64,000 nt of DNA from JAGWAJ01 sp965215155. GTDB lineage: Bacteria; Acidobacteriota; Vicinamibacteria; Vicinamibacterales; UBA8438. Shown one piece after another: positions 15,897 through 24,529 of the stretch. How positions within the stretch are numbered: position 1 is the stretch's first letter; each line of letters starts with the position of its first letter. The position numbers were made by a program, and so were the translations under genes. Where the stretch lies: positions 496,001 to 560,000 of the forward strand of contig CBDCCY010000002.1 of the NCBI GenBank assembly GCA_965215155.1, in the 5' to 3' direction. The notes below the pieces were generated by a model. It was not told the DNA's origin, made no database searches, and worked only from the letters and a program-made list of their open reading frames with translations.

Positions 15897-16529
15897 CTAC
15901 TCCGTCTTGGCGTCGAACTCGCAGAGGTCCGCGATGACGCACGTCCCGCAACGCGGCCTGCGGGCCGTGCAGGTGTAGCGGCCGTGCAGGATCAGCCAGT
16001 GGTGGGCGCCGCGGCGGAAGTGCTTCGGCACCCGGCGCAGCAGCCGGTCCTCCACCTGGCGGGGCGTCTTGCCGGGGGCGATCCCGGTGCGGTTCGAGAC
16101 CCGGAAAATGTGCGTGTCGACCGCGATCGTGGGCTCGCCGAACGCGGTGTTGAGCACCACGTTGGCGGTCTTGCGGCCGACGCCGGGCAGGGCCTCGAGC
16201 GCCGCGCGACGGCGGGGCACCTCGCCGCCGTGCTCGTCGACGAGGATGCGGCAGGTCTTGATGACGTTGGCGGCCTTGGTGTTGAACAGGCCGATGGACT
16301 TGATGAACTCCCGGAGTCGGTCGACGCCGAGTTCGAGCATGGCCTGGGGCGTGCCGGCGGCCGCGTACAGCGGGCCGGTGGCCTGATTGACGCTCACGTC
16401 GGTGGCCTGCGCCGACAGCATGACGGCGACGAGCAACTCGAACGGCGTGCGGAAGCGCAACTCGGTGGTGGGTTCCGGGTTCGCGGCCCGCAGGCGGGTG
16501 AAGATGTCGGCTCGCTTGCGCTGGTTCAT
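15897..16529 (-). CDS. nth: endonuclease III (DNA glycosylase/AP lyase)
   Basis: A 210-residue base-excision repair enzyme that removes oxidised pyrimidines and nicks abasic sites. I chose ATG 16529 because the N-terminus (MNQRKRADIFTRLRAANPEP) then aligns with E. coli Nth and gives almost the same length; an ATG at 16556 would add nine residues. Seen are the helix-hairpin-helix with the catalytic Lys (LPGVGRKTANVVLNTAFG), the catalytic Asp in AVDTHIFRV, and the C-terminal 4Fe-4S ligands C-x6-C-x2-C-x5-C. It is convergent with the YCII gene. Confidence 0.95.
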   Translation of the reverse strand: MNQRKRADIFTRLRAANPEPTTELRFRTPFELLVAVMLSAQATDVSVNQATGPLYAAAGTPQAMLELGVDRLREFIKSIGLFNTKAANVIKTCRILVDEHGGEVPRRRAALEALPGVGRKTANVVLNTAFGEPTIAVDTHIFRVSNRTGIAPGKTPRQVEDRLLRRVPKHFRRGAHHWLILHGRYTCTARRPRCGTCVIADLCEFDAKTE

Positions 16530-16615
16530 GGGCGACCGGTGCGTCGACTCCGCCATTGTAGGCGCAGGCCCGGCCGGTCGTTGCCTCACCCGCCGTGAGG
16601 AAGTAGGCTGCCGGT

Positions 16616-17329
16616 ATGGCTGCGGCGACGGCGATCCTCAACGAGCATTCGGACCTGCGCTTCGAGCACGGAGCCTTGATCTTTCCGATGCCGGTGGCCT
16701 GCTACGACGGGCTGATGAACGCCGAGAGCCTGCCCCGAGGCTCCTCATACAACGGTCCCCGCGGCACGCTGGAGGTAGACGCCGTGCCCAACGGTCGGTA
16801 CCACGACCCGAGGACCTTCGCGGTGACCGAGCTCCTGACGGAGTTGCGCCGTACAGCCGGTGTGCCGGCCCACGTCGGTGCAACCGCACCGGTCGAAGGC
16901 AGCGAGGGCGACCGCCGTCATCCCGACGCGCAACTCTTCGTCTCCCCGGCCAAGCTCCGCGAGATCGAGACGGCGGCCCAGCCCGCGCCGGTTCCCGACG
17001 TCGTCGTGGAAATCGACACCACGCGGCTGAGCCGAGAACGGTTCGACGCACGCCTCGCGGCCTACAGGCGGCTCGGCGTACCGGAGTTGTGGGTCTGGCA
17101 GCGTACCGGCGGCTCGGAAGCGCGACCCGACGGCAGCGCCACGCTCTACGTCACCGATCAGGACGGATGGCGCGAGACGGACGAGTCCGCGGCGGTCCCC
17201 GGTCTCCGGCCGCGCGACCTGGAGACCCTGCTCGCCGAACCCAACGACCTTGCCCGCACGCGACGCGCCGAGGCGCTGGCCGCCCGTCTCGCAACGGCTT
17301 TCGTGCTCCGGTACGGCCGCCAAGGCTGA
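16616..17329 (+). CDS. Uma2-family (DUF820-type) putative nuclease-fold protein
   Basis: A 237-residue protein. The central region (HPDAQLFVSPAKLREIE, PVPDVVVEIDTTRLSRERFD, AAYRRLGVPELWVW) matches the Uma2/DUF820 family, a PD-(D/E)xK nuclease-like fold; the Asp of PDVVVEID and following residues are the candidate metal site. The family usually occurs in many copies in cyanobacteria and other phyla, and its function is unsettled. It is divergent from nth, separated by 86 bases. Compared with typical ~190-residue members it has a slightly longer C-terminus. Confidence 0.75.
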   Translation: MAAATAILNEHSDLRFEHGALIFPMPVACYDGLMNAESLPRGSSYNGPRGTLEVDAVPNGRYHDPRTFAVTELLTELRRTAGVPAHVGATAPVEGSEGDRRHPDAQLFVSPAKLREIETAAQPAPVPDVVVEIDTTRLSRERFDARLAAYRRLGVPELWVWQRTGGSEARPDGSATLYVTDQDGWRETDESAAVPGLRPRDLETLLAEPNDLARTRRAEALAARLATAFVLRYGRQG

Positions 17330-17351
17330 ACCTGCCCTGCCCCACCCGGCC

Positions 17352-18491
17352 CTACGACCCGCCGGCGGCGCGCGTCGCTTCGGCGAGGGCGCATTCTACG
17401 GCCTCCGCAACCCGGGCCACCGGCACCGCGTCGAGACACGGCGGGCGGCCGTCCGGCGTTGGAGGCGATGGACACTCCTCGAAGAAGCGCTCCCGGCACG
17501 GGGAACAAGGGAAGCCCGCGGATACCTCCGCCGCGGCGCCGGAGCGCGCGAGGGGACCGGTGCGATGGGGAGCGGACGGTCCGAAGACGGTGACGGTGGG
17601 GACGCCGAGCGCGGCCGCCAGGTGCGCGGGGCCGCTGTCGTTGCCGACGTAGAGCGCGCACCGCTCCAGCAACGCACAGAGCTGCGGCAGCGTCGCCGCC
17701 CCCGCGGGTGCGGCACCCTGCGCCGCCAGCCAGCCCGGAGGGGCCTCGAACGGGCTGCGATCGTGCACGAGGAAGCGCCGGCCGGGTTCGCGGCGGGCCA
17801 GCGCCTCGACCAGAGCCCGGTAGCGGGCCGCCGACCAGGCGCGCGGTATCTTGGCCGCGGCGGGGTTGACGAACAGAGGGCGGGCGTGGTCCGGCCAGCC
17901 GGCCGCCGCGAACGCCTGTCGGGCGTAGCGGCGGTCCTCCTCCGTAAGCGTGAGCGGCGGCTCGGACGGGGCGACACGGAAGGGGTCGCGGCCCTCGACG
18001 TGGGGGCGCGGCCCCTTGCGCGCCGGCGGCGGTCCGCCCGGCGCGCCCTCGGCGTCGACCGCGGCGCCCGGCGAGCCGAGAGCGCCGGCGAGGGCCGCGA
18101 AGGAGGCGGCCCGGTGCGCGCCGGGGCGGAGTGCGACGGGATCGGTCAACAACCACGCACGACGGTCGGTCGGATGGCCGATGCGCCGCGGGATCCGCGC
18201 GAGCCACATGGTCAGCGCCGCCTCGAAGGAGGGCGCCAGGACGACCGCCGCCGACGGCCGCATCCGCCGCAGGCGTCTCGCGGTGCGCCAGACATCCGCG
18301 ATGCGCGCCGGACCGCGGCCGCTCGGCGCCGGGAGCACTTCGTCCAGCACCGCGATGCGGCGGACCAGCTCGCCGTGAGCCTCGCGCGCCATGCCGACGA
18401 TGCGAGCCTCCGGCCGCGCGGCCCGGATCGCGCCCACCGCCGGCAGCGCCAAGGCGATGTCCCCCACCCAGTTCGGCAGCCGGACGACGAT
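17352..18491 (-). CDS. glycosyltransferase family 9 (LPS heptosyltransferase-like)
   Basis: About 379 residues. The protein begins around RIVVRLPNWVGDIALALPAV, the N-terminal signature of WaaF/WaaC-type ADP-heptose:LPS heptosyltransferases, and ends with the GT9 donor-binding motif YVGNDSGPAHLAAALGVP and FGPSAPHRTGPL. Two CxxC pairs near the C-terminus (FPCSPCRERFFEEC) are common in this branch. No ATG, GTG or TTG exists in this frame upstream of the conserved start; I placed the start at an ATC (18491), preceded by GGCGGGGGCGG. The upstream ~60 bases are low-complexity GGCGGGCACGGCGAGGAC repeats. A non-standard start or an assembly error is possible. Confidence 0.8.
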   Translation of the reverse strand: MVVRLPNWVGDIALALPAVGAIRAARPEARIVGMAREAHGELVRRIAVLDEVLPAPSGRGPARIADVWRTARRLRRMRPSAAVVLAPSFEAALTMWLARIPRRIGHPTDRRAWLLTDPVALRPGAHRAASFAALAGALGSPGAAVDAEGAPGGPPPARKGPRPHVEGRDPFRVAPSEPPLTLTEEDRRYARQAFAAAGWPDHARPLFVNPAAAKIPRAWSAARYRALVEALARREPGRRFLVHDRSPFEAPPGWLAAQGAAPAGAATLPQLCALLERCALYVGNDSGPAHLAAALGVPTVTVFGPSAPHRTGPLARSGAAAEVSAGFPCSPCRERFFEECPSPPTPDGRPPCLDAVPVARVAEAVECALAEATRAAGGS

Positions 18492-18620
18492 GCGGCCGCC
18501 CCCGCCGTCCTCGCCGTGCCCGCCGTCCTCGCGCTGCCCGCCGCCCTCGCCGTGCCCGCCGACGGCGCGCGGTACGCGCCGGAGCTTGTCGGGCCCCGGC
18601 CGGCCCGCTACTGTTCCGCG

Positions 18621-19430
18621 ATGACCGGGAGCGTGGCGCTCGATCTCACCGGGGTGCGTTTCGTTCGCGACGGCCGGGCGATCCTCGACGGCATCGACTG
18701 GCGGGTGCGCGCGGGCGAGCGCTGGGCGGTCGTGGGGCCGAACGGCTCCGGCAAGACGACGCTCTGCCGCCTCGCCAGCCTCTACGTCCACCCTTCCGCG
18801 GGCGCCGTCAGCGTGCTGGGGCGCCGCATGGGACGCTGCGATGTCCGCGCGCTGCGCGCGCACGTCGGCGTCACCAGCCAGGCCCTCGCCGACCTCATGC
18901 GCCCGGAACTCCGCGCCGCCGACATCGTCCTGACCGGCCGGCACGCCGCCCTGACCCCCTGGTGGCACGAGTACGACGGGGCGGACCGCGACCGCGCGGC
19001 CGCGCTCCTCGCCCGCGTCGGCTGTGCCCACCTGGCCGGCGCGCGCTACGGGACCCTCTCGGCCGGCGAGCGCCAGCGCGTGCTCCTGGCCCGCGCCCTC
19101 GTCAACGACCCCTCGCTCCTCGTGCTCGACGAGCCGACCGCCGGGCTCGACCTCGCGGGCCGCGAGCAGCTCGTGGCCCGGCTCGCGGAGGTCGCCGGCG
19201 CCGATACCGGCGCGGTGGTGCTGGTCACGCATCACGTCGACGAGATTCCGCCCGGCTTCACGCACATCCTGATGCTCGCCGGCGGCCGAGTGGTCGGCCG
19301 GGGTCCGCTGGAAGCGACGCTGACGGCGGAGCGTCTCTCCACCTGCTTCGGTCTGCCGCTCCGACTCGCGCGCCGCGACGGGCGCTGGTGGGCGTGGGGC
19401 GCGGGGGCCGCCGCGCGCGCCGATGGGTGA
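18621..19430 (+). CDS. ABC transporter ATP-binding protein (ModF/YlmA-like)
   Basis: A 269-residue ATPase. Walker A is GPNGSGKTTL (~41), the Q-loop lies near GVTSQALADLM, the signature is LSAGERQRVLLARAL, Walker B is LLVLDEP and the H-loop is VTHHVDEI. The DEIPPGFTHILML segment is typical of the ModF/YlmA-type stand-alone ATPases. No permease gene is adjacent, so its partner or a non-transport role is unknown. It is divergent from the GT9 gene, and its first codons face the low-complexity repeats there. Confidence 0.88.
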   Translation: MTGSVALDLTGVRFVRDGRAILDGIDWRVRAGERWAVVGPNGSGKTTLCRLASLYVHPSAGAVSVLGRRMGRCDVRALRAHVGVTSQALADLMRPELRAADIVLTGRHAALTPWWHEYDGADRDRAAALLARVGCAHLAGARYGTLSAGERQRVLLARALVNDPSLLVLDEPTAGLDLAGREQLVARLAEVAGADTGAVVLVTHHVDEIPPGFTHILMLAGGRVVGRGPLEATLTAERLSTCFGLPLRLARRDGRWWAWGAGAAARADG

Positions 19431-19446
19431 ACCCGCGCTCCGCCCC

Positions 19447-20571
19447 TCAAGCGACGACGGGCGCGTTCTCCCGGAACTCGCGTACGAGGGCACCCATCAC
19501 CGCGTCGAACGAGCCGGCTTCCGCATGGACGCGGCGCTGCCGCCGGTAGCTCGGACCCACCCGCAGCATGTCCGCGATCCGCGCCAGCTCGCCGTCGCTT
19601 CCGAGCCGCTGCGCCGTCGGGGTCAGGGTCTCGACCAACCCCAGAATGCTGTCCGACAGCCGCTCCAGCCTGCCCTCCTCGTCGACGATGATGTCCGCAT
19701 CGACGGCCCAGCGGGCGGCGCGCCACTTGTTCTCGCGCACGATCCAGTGTCGCTGCACGGGGAGGTACATCCCGTCATCGTATTGATCGCCCAGCCAGAC
19801 GATCAGCGACTGGACGAGCGCGGTCATGGCGATTACGTCGTTCAGCGTCGGCAGGCCGTCGCAGATCCGGACCTCGATGGTGCCGAAGTCGGGGTGGGGG
19901 CGGATGTCCCACCAGATCTCGCGGACCGACTCGATGGCGCGGGCATTGACCAGCGTGATCATCAGCCGCTGGAACTCGGCCCAGTTCCGGAAGCGGTACG
20001 GCAGCCCCGCCGTTGGCAGGCTCTCGAAGATCTTGACGCGGCACGACGCCAGGCCGGTGTCGGCGTCGGCGAAGAACGGCGAGCTCGCCGACAACGACAG
20101 GAGGTGCGGCAGATAGGTGGTCAGGGAGTTGAAGACCGCAATCGCCTTCTCCCCGCTCTCCACCCCGACGTGGACGTGCAGCCCGAAGATCATCAGGCGC
20201 CGGGCGGGCCACTGGCAACGGTCGACCAGCGTGTGGTAGCGCTCCTTCTCCGTGATCGCCTGCTCGCCCCACCTGGAGAACGGATGCGTGCCGGCGCACG
20301 CGAGCTCGTAGCCGAGCCGGTCGCAGACGGCGACCAGGGCCCCGACTCGCTCCTCGAGCTCGCGCCGGACGGCCGCCACGTCGTCGCAGATGTCCGTGTT
20401 CAGCTCTATCGTCGACTGAATCAGCTCGGGCTTCACGTTCCCGTCCTGCCCGCAGGCCTCCAGAATGCGGGGTGCGCCTGCGACGAGGTTCCGCGTCTCG
20501 GTATCGAGGATCTGCAGCTCGAGCTCGACGCCGAGGGTCGGTTTCGGGGAGCCGTTGAAGCGGATGCGCAT
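19447..20571 (-). CDS. carboxylate-amine ligase, GCS2 family (YbdK-like)
   Basis: A 374-residue ATP-dependent ligase related to glutamate-cysteine ligase. ATG 20571 has AGGAG six bases upstream. Conserved segments include TLGVELELQILD (metal-binding Glu residues), IELNTDICDD, THPFSRW, GLHVHVGVES, RNWAEFQRLM and FGTIEVRICDGLP. E. coli YbdK shows weak glutamate-cysteine ligase activity; here the real product is unknown. The stop codon is 17 bases from the ABC gene stop (convergent). Confidence 0.88.
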   Translation of the reverse strand: MRIRFNGSPKPTLGVELELQILDTETRNLVAGAPRILEACGQDGNVKPELIQSTIELNTDICDDVAAVRRELEERVGALVAVCDRLGYELACAGTHPFSRWGEQAITEKERYHTLVDRCQWPARRLMIFGLHVHVGVESGEKAIAVFNSLTTYLPHLLSLSASSPFFADADTGLASCRVKIFESLPTAGLPYRFRNWAEFQRLMITLVNARAIESVREIWWDIRPHPDFGTIEVRICDGLPTLNDVIAMTALVQSLIVWLGDQYDDGMYLPVQRHWIVRENKWRAARWAVDADIIVDEEGRLERLSDSILGLVETLTPTAQRLGSDGELARIADMLRVGPSYRRQRRVHAEAGSFDAVMGALVREFRENAPVVA

Positions 20572-20667
20572 GGCGCTCCTGGTGTCCGGGCGGGCGGCTT
20601 GCCGGTCGAGGGGCGGCCTGATTATATAGTGCGAAGCGGCAGCCACAGGGTTGCGGCGGCCAGCCCG

Positions 20668-21105
20668 ATGGAGCGCTCCACGAGACGCCGGTCACCGTTC
20701 TGGAGGTACACGGCGTTCCAGGTACCGAGCTGGATCCTGACGGCGGCCGGAGGCTGGTGGCTGGTAACGTCGTTCGACGCGCCGGCGTGGGTGGCGGTCG
20801 GCTTGCCCGCGGCCTGGTTCGTCAAGGACATGGCGCTCTACCCGCTGGTGCGCTTCGCATACGAGACCGACGACACGCCGCCGATCGCTCGCCTCATCGG
20901 CCGCGTCGGGACGGCTGCGCAGCGCCTCGCCCCCCGCGGCTACGTGCGCGTCCGCGGCGAGCTGTGGCGGGCCGAGACGGAGACGGGCGCCGCCGTCGAA
21001 CCGGAAGCGACCGTCGAGGTGGTCGGCGCGGCCGGCCTCACATTGCGGGTCCGGCCGCGGGCGGCCCCCGACCCCGCCGTCCGCCGGCCGGAGCCGTTCC
21101 CCTGA
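20668..21105 (+). CDS. NfeD-like membrane protein
   Basis: A 145-residue protein. Two hydrophobic helices (FQVPSWILTAAGGWWLV and WVAVGLPAAWFVKDMALYP) are followed by a soluble OB-fold of the NfeD C-terminal type: GYVRVRGELWRAE, then VEVVGAAGLTLRVRP. NfeD proteins usually partner membrane proteases or stomatins, but neither is nearby. The stop overlaps the ATG of the next gene by one base (TGATG), so translation is coupled to the FG-GAP gene. An AT-rich ATTATATAG at 20621-20629 in the upstream gap could hold its -10 box. Confidence 0.75.
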   Translation: MERSTRRRSPFWRYTAFQVPSWILTAAGGWWLVTSFDAPAWVAVGLPAAWFVKDMALYPLVRFAYETDDTPPIARLIGRVGTAAQRLAPRGYVRVRGELWRAETETGAAVEPEATVEVVGAAGLTLRVRPRAAPDPAVRRPEPFP

Positions 21106-22865
21106 TGGATCGCAGCCCACGCGCGGCGCTCTTCCTGACCGCCCTGCTGGCGGCCTGCGCAGCCGACGACGGCGGCGCTCCGCCGGCCGGGGGCGGAGAC
21201 GCGGTCCCCGCCGCGGTCGACACGTCGGTCCCCTGGTTCACCGAGCAGGCCGCGGCGACCGGCCTGGAGTTCGTCCACTTCAACGGCATGACCGGCCAGT
21301 TCTACCAACCGGAGATCATGGGGCCCGGCGCGGCCCTGCTCGACTACGACAACGACGGCGACCTCGACGTCTTCCTCGTCCAGGGGAGTCTGCTCGACAC
21401 CGGTACTCCGTTGCAGCCCGCGCCACCCGAGGGCGAGCCCGCCGACCGGCTCTACCGCAACGACCTGACCGTGCACGGGGACGGGACGCGCACGCTCCGC
21501 TTCACGGACGTGACGGCCGCAAGCGGCATCGTCGCGCGCGGATACGGACAGGGCGTGGCGAGCGGCGACATCGACAACGACGGCTGGGCGGACCTGTACC
21601 TGACCGGGTACGGGCGCAACCAGATGTTCCGCAACAACGGGGACGGCAGCTTCTCCGACGTCACGGCGGAGACCGGAACCGGCAGCCCCGCCACCTGGAG
21701 CGTGTCGGCCGGCTTCGCCGACGTCGACCACGACGGCTGGCTCGACCTGTTCGTCGGCAACTACCTGCGCTACACCCTCGACACGCACATCCCCTGCTTC
21801 AGCGCGTCGGGCCCGCTCGACTACTGCGCCCCCGAGCGGCACCCGCCGCAACGCAGCCGCTTCTACCGCAACGACGGAGACGGCACCTTCACGGAGGCGA
21901 CGGCCGCCGCCGGCATGGCGGAGGAGTTCGGCCCCGCGCTTGGCGTCGCGAGCGCCGACTTCGACGGCGACGGCCGCATCGACCTGTTCATCGCCAACGA
22001 TCAGCAGGAGAACCAGCTCTGGATGAACCGCGGGGACGGCACGTTCACCAACCGGGCGCTGCTGGCGGGGGTGGCCCTCGACGAGGCCGGCGTGGCCAAG
22101 GCCGACATGGGCGTCGACGCGGGCGATTTCGACAACGACGGCGACGAGGACCTCTTCATCACGGAGCTGACCGGGCAGGGCAGCACGCTCTACGTCAACG
22201 ACGGCAGCGGGCGCTTCACGGAGCGGAGCGCGCAGTCGGGCATCCGCCGCGTAAGCCTGCGGTACACCGGCTGGGGCGCGGCCTGGCTCGACATCGACAA
22301 CGACGGCTGGCTCGACGCGCTGGCCGTCAACGGTCTGGTCGCCCAGGACCTCGACGCCCTGTCGTCCGACAACCCCTTCCCGTTCCAGCAGCGGAACCAG
22401 GTGCTGCGCAACCTGGGCGACGGCCGCTTCGAGGACGTGACGGACCGCGCCGGCGCGGTGTTCGACCTGCGCGAGGTGAGCCGCGGCGCGGCGTTCGGGG
22501 ACCTTGACAACGACGGCGACACCGACGTGGTCGTCGCCAACGACGCGGGGCCGGTGCGCCTGCTGGTCAACGGCATCGGCAACCGGAGCCGGTGGCTCGG
22601 CCTGCGGCTCGTCGGGAGCGACGCGCCCCGCGACATGCTCGGGGCGCGGGTGGCGGTCGTCCGGCCGGAAGGCACGACGCTCTGGCGCCGCGCGCGCTCC
22701 GACGGCAGCTACGCGTCGGCGAACGATCCCCGGGTGCTGGTCGGTCTCGGCCCGTCGGCCGAGCCGCCGCTGGTGCGCGTCACCTGGCCCAGCGGACGGG
22801 TCGAGGAGTGGCGCGACGTTCCCCTCGGCCGCTACACGACCCTGACGGAGGGCACGGGCCGATAA
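21105..22865 (+). CDS. FG-GAP / ASPIC-UnbV (CRTAC1-like) lipoprotein
   Basis: A 586-residue exported beta-propeller protein. The first ~20 residues end in a lipobox-like LAAC. At least seven calcium-binding FG-GAP repeats are visible (DYDNDGDLDVFLV, DIDNDGWADLYLTG, DVDHDGWLDLFVGN, DFDGDGRIDLFIAN, DFDNDGDEDLFIT, DIDNDGWLDALAVNG, DLDNDGDTDVVVAN). The C-terminus from LGARVAVVRPEGTTLWRR to RVTWPSGRVEEWRDVP is the ASPIC/UnbV domain. It is likely a cell-surface or periplasmic carbohydrate/ligand-binding protein; no activity can be assigned. The last six codons (TEGTGR) are the source of the tandem repeat that follows and leads into the TPR lipoprotein gene. Confidence 0.9.
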   Translation: MDRSPRAALFLTALLAACAADDGGAPPAGGGDAVPAAVDTSVPWFTEQAAATGLEFVHFNGMTGQFYQPEIMGPGAALLDYDNDGDLDVFLVQGSLLDTGTPLQPAPPEGEPADRLYRNDLTVHGDGTRTLRFTDVTAASGIVARGYGQGVASGDIDNDGWADLYLTGYGRNQMFRNNGDGSFSDVTAETGTGSPATWSVSAGFADVDHDGWLDLFVGNYLRYTLDTHIPCFSASGPLDYCAPERHPPQRSRFYRNDGDGTFTEATAAAGMAEEFGPALGVASADFDGDGRIDLFIANDQQENQLWMNRGDGTFTNRALLAGVALDEAGVAKADMGVDAGDFDNDGDEDLFITELTGQGSTLYVNDGSGRFTERSAQSGIRRVSLRYTGWGAAWLDIDNDGWLDALAVNGLVAQDLDALSSDNPFPFQQRNQVLRNLGDGRFEDVTDRAGAVFDLREVSRGAAFGDLDNDGDTDVVVANDAGPVRLLVNGIGNRSRWLGLRLVGSDAPRDMLGARVAVVRPEGTTLWRRARSDGSYASANDPRVLVGLGPSAEPPLVRVTWPSGRVEEWRDVPLGRYTTLTEGTGR

Positions 22866-22983
22866 CGGAGAGCACGGCCGATGACGGAGAGCACGGGCCG
22901 ATAATGGAGCGCACCGGTCGATGACGGAGGGCACCGGTCGATGACGGAGGGCACCGGTCGATGACGGAGGGCACCGGTCGATG
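22845..22983 (+). repeat. 20-bp tandem repeat encoding a relay of micro-ORFs
   Basis: Seven units of ACGGAGGGCACCGGTCGATG (one is 19 bases, others vary at 1-3 positions). The first unit is the end of the FG-GAP gene. From 22881 each unit holds an ATG, a Shine-Dalgarno-like GGAG and a stop. Micro-ORFs lie at 22881-22904 (MTESTGR), 22904-22924 (MERTGR), 22921-22944, 22941-22964 and 22961-22984 (each MTEGTGR). Neighbours overlap as TAATG or ATGA, and the last overlaps the ATG of the TPR gene at 22981. The arrangement predicts termination-reinitiation coupling. Confidence 0.9.
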
Positions 22984-24411
22984 AATGCAGGCCACGAGCC
23001 GACTGCCGTCTTGCGGCGTCCCCTCCCGGCCGCGATCGCCGTGCTGGCCGTCGTCGTCGCGGTCGGCGCCGCGGCTTGCGGTTCCAGCCAGCCGGCCCCC
23101 GCCCGGGAGTCGACGCTCGAAGCCGGGCCGCCCCGCGACGCCGAGCCGCTCCCGCCGGTGACGCTGCCCGACCTGTCTTCCCTGCTCGATCCGGTGCGGG
23201 AGCGCCTGCGCGCCCCCTGGGAGGCGCTGAACGCGCTGCTCGCCGGAGGCAGCGCGACACCGGCCGAGCTGGCCGCCGCGTACGGCGAACTGGGCATCAT
23301 CATGATGGTGGCGGAGTTCTTCGAGACCGCCGAGGCCTGCTTCCTGCACGCGCACGCGCACGTGCCGTCCGACCCGCGCTGGCCGTACTATCTCGCCCAC
23401 CGCTACCGGACCGACGGGGAGCAGGAGGAGGCGGCGAAGTACTTCGAGCGCACCCTCGCGCTACGGCCGAACGATCTGGCGGCGCTGGTCTGGCTCGGCG
23501 AGATGCACCTGCTGCTCGGCCGGCCGGAGGAAGCGGAGCCGCTCTTTCTGCGGGCCGTGGGACGCGACGGCGAGTCGGCCGCGGCGCTGTCGGGAGCCGG
23601 GCGCGCCGCGCTGGCGCGTGAAGCGTACGCCCAGGCGGCGGACTACCTGGAGCGGGCGCTGACCTTCGACCCCGGCGCCACCAGCCTCTACTACCCTCTC
23701 GGCCTCGCCTATGCCGGTCTGGGAGACGACGCGAAGGCCGAGGACAGCCTGGCGCGGCGCGGGGACGGGCTCACCTTCCCGGCCGACCCGCTGCTGGAGG
23801 AGCTCCAGGCATCGGGGCTGCTCGACTCGCCCCTCGACGACCAGGAGCGGGGCCTGGAGGCGTTCACGGCCGGTCGCTTCGCGGAGGCGGCGGAGATCTT
23901 CCGCGGCGTCCTCGAGCTGGCCCCGGACAACCTCGCGTTGCGGCTCCGCCTCGGCACGACGCTCTTCCTCGCCGGCGACTCCCGCGGCGCCGCGGAGCAG
24001 TTCGAGCTCGCCCTGCGCGTCTCGCCGGACCTCCCGCGCGCGCACTTCGGCCTCGGCGTCATTCTCGATGCGGGCGGCCGGCACCGGGAGGCGATCGAGA
24101 AGTTCCGCGCCGCCGTGGATCTCGACCCCGCGTACCTGGAAGCGCGCCTCGCCCTCGCCGAGGCGCTGCGCGTCACCGGGCAGGTCGAGGAGTCCCTGCC
24201 GCACTACGAGCGGGTCGTGGACGCAGCGCCCGACTACGCCGCGGAAGCATGGATCGGCGGGGCGGATGTCCTCGTGCGGCTCGACCGCTACGAGGAGGCC
24301 GACGCCTGGCTGCGCCGGTCGCGTGACGCCTACCCCGACCGCGCGGAGCTGGTGCAGCTCGCGGGGACCGTCGAGACCATCCTGTCCGTTCGCCGCGCCC
24401 TCGACCGGTAG
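22981..24411 (+). CDS. TPR-repeat lipoprotein
   Basis: A 476-residue lipoprotein. The signal segment AAIAVLAVVVAVGAAAC ends at a lipobox Cys (~34). The rest is about ten tetratricopeptide repeats, for example WPYYLAHRYRTDGEQEEAAKYFERTLALRPND and the later FEL-ALRVSPDLPRAHFGLGVI. Such proteins scaffold complexes in the periplasm. ASPIC/UnbV proteins are repeatedly encoded next to TPR lipoproteins, and the relay of overlapping micro-ORFs upstream links its translation to the FG-GAP gene. The two therefore probably act together. No enzymatic motif is present. Confidence 0.88.
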   Translation: MNAGHEPTAVLRRPLPAAIAVLAVVVAVGAAACGSSQPAPARESTLEAGPPRDAEPLPPVTLPDLSSLLDPVRERLRAPWEALNALLAGGSATPAELAAAYGELGIIMMVAEFFETAEACFLHAHAHVPSDPRWPYYLAHRYRTDGEQEEAAKYFERTLALRPNDLAALVWLGEMHLLLGRPEEAEPLFLRAVGRDGESAAALSGAGRAALAREAYAQAADYLERALTFDPGATSLYYPLGLAYAGLGDDAKAEDSLARRGDGLTFPADPLLEELQASGLLDSPLDDQERGLEAFTAGRFAEAAEIFRGVLELAPDNLALRLRLGTTLFLAGDSRGAAEQFELALRVSPDLPRAHFGLGVILDAGGRHREAIEKFRAAVDLDPAYLEARLALAEALRVTGQVEESLPHYERVVDAAPDYAAEAWIGGADVLVRLDRYEEADAWLRRSRDAYPDRAELVQLAGTVETILSVRRALDR

Positions 24412-24412
24412 C

Positions 24413-24445
24413 GCCCCGCCCTGCCCCAACGAAGAAAGGCGGGGC
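24413..24445 (+). terminator. hairpin after the TPR lipoprotein gene
   Basis: GCCCCGCC (24413-24420) pairs with GGCGGGGC (24438-24445) directly after the stop at 24411. There is no T-run, so its terminator strength is doubtful. Confidence 0.45.
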
Positions 24446-24481
24446 AGCCTGCGCCACCCCGCCCAGGCAGGTTCGGCTCGC

Positions 24482-24520
24482 CCGGCAGGGCCGCCCGCGA
24501 GCGGGCGGGCGACCTGCCGG
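24482..24520. terminator. hairpin between convergent genes, next to the IS insertion
   Basis: CCGGCAGG (24482-24489) pairs with CCTGCCGG (24513-24520), with an inner CCGCCCGC/GCGGGCGG stem. Before the IS630 insertion it would have lain about 10 bases from the stop of the TonB receptor gene. The insertion now separates the two by about 1.16 kb. Confidence 0.45.
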
Positions 24521-24529
24521 TCAGCCATC

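Noticed and set aside
22845..22983. CRISPR array
   Set aside because: The 20-bp units are directly tandem with no spacers, and no cas genes are present.
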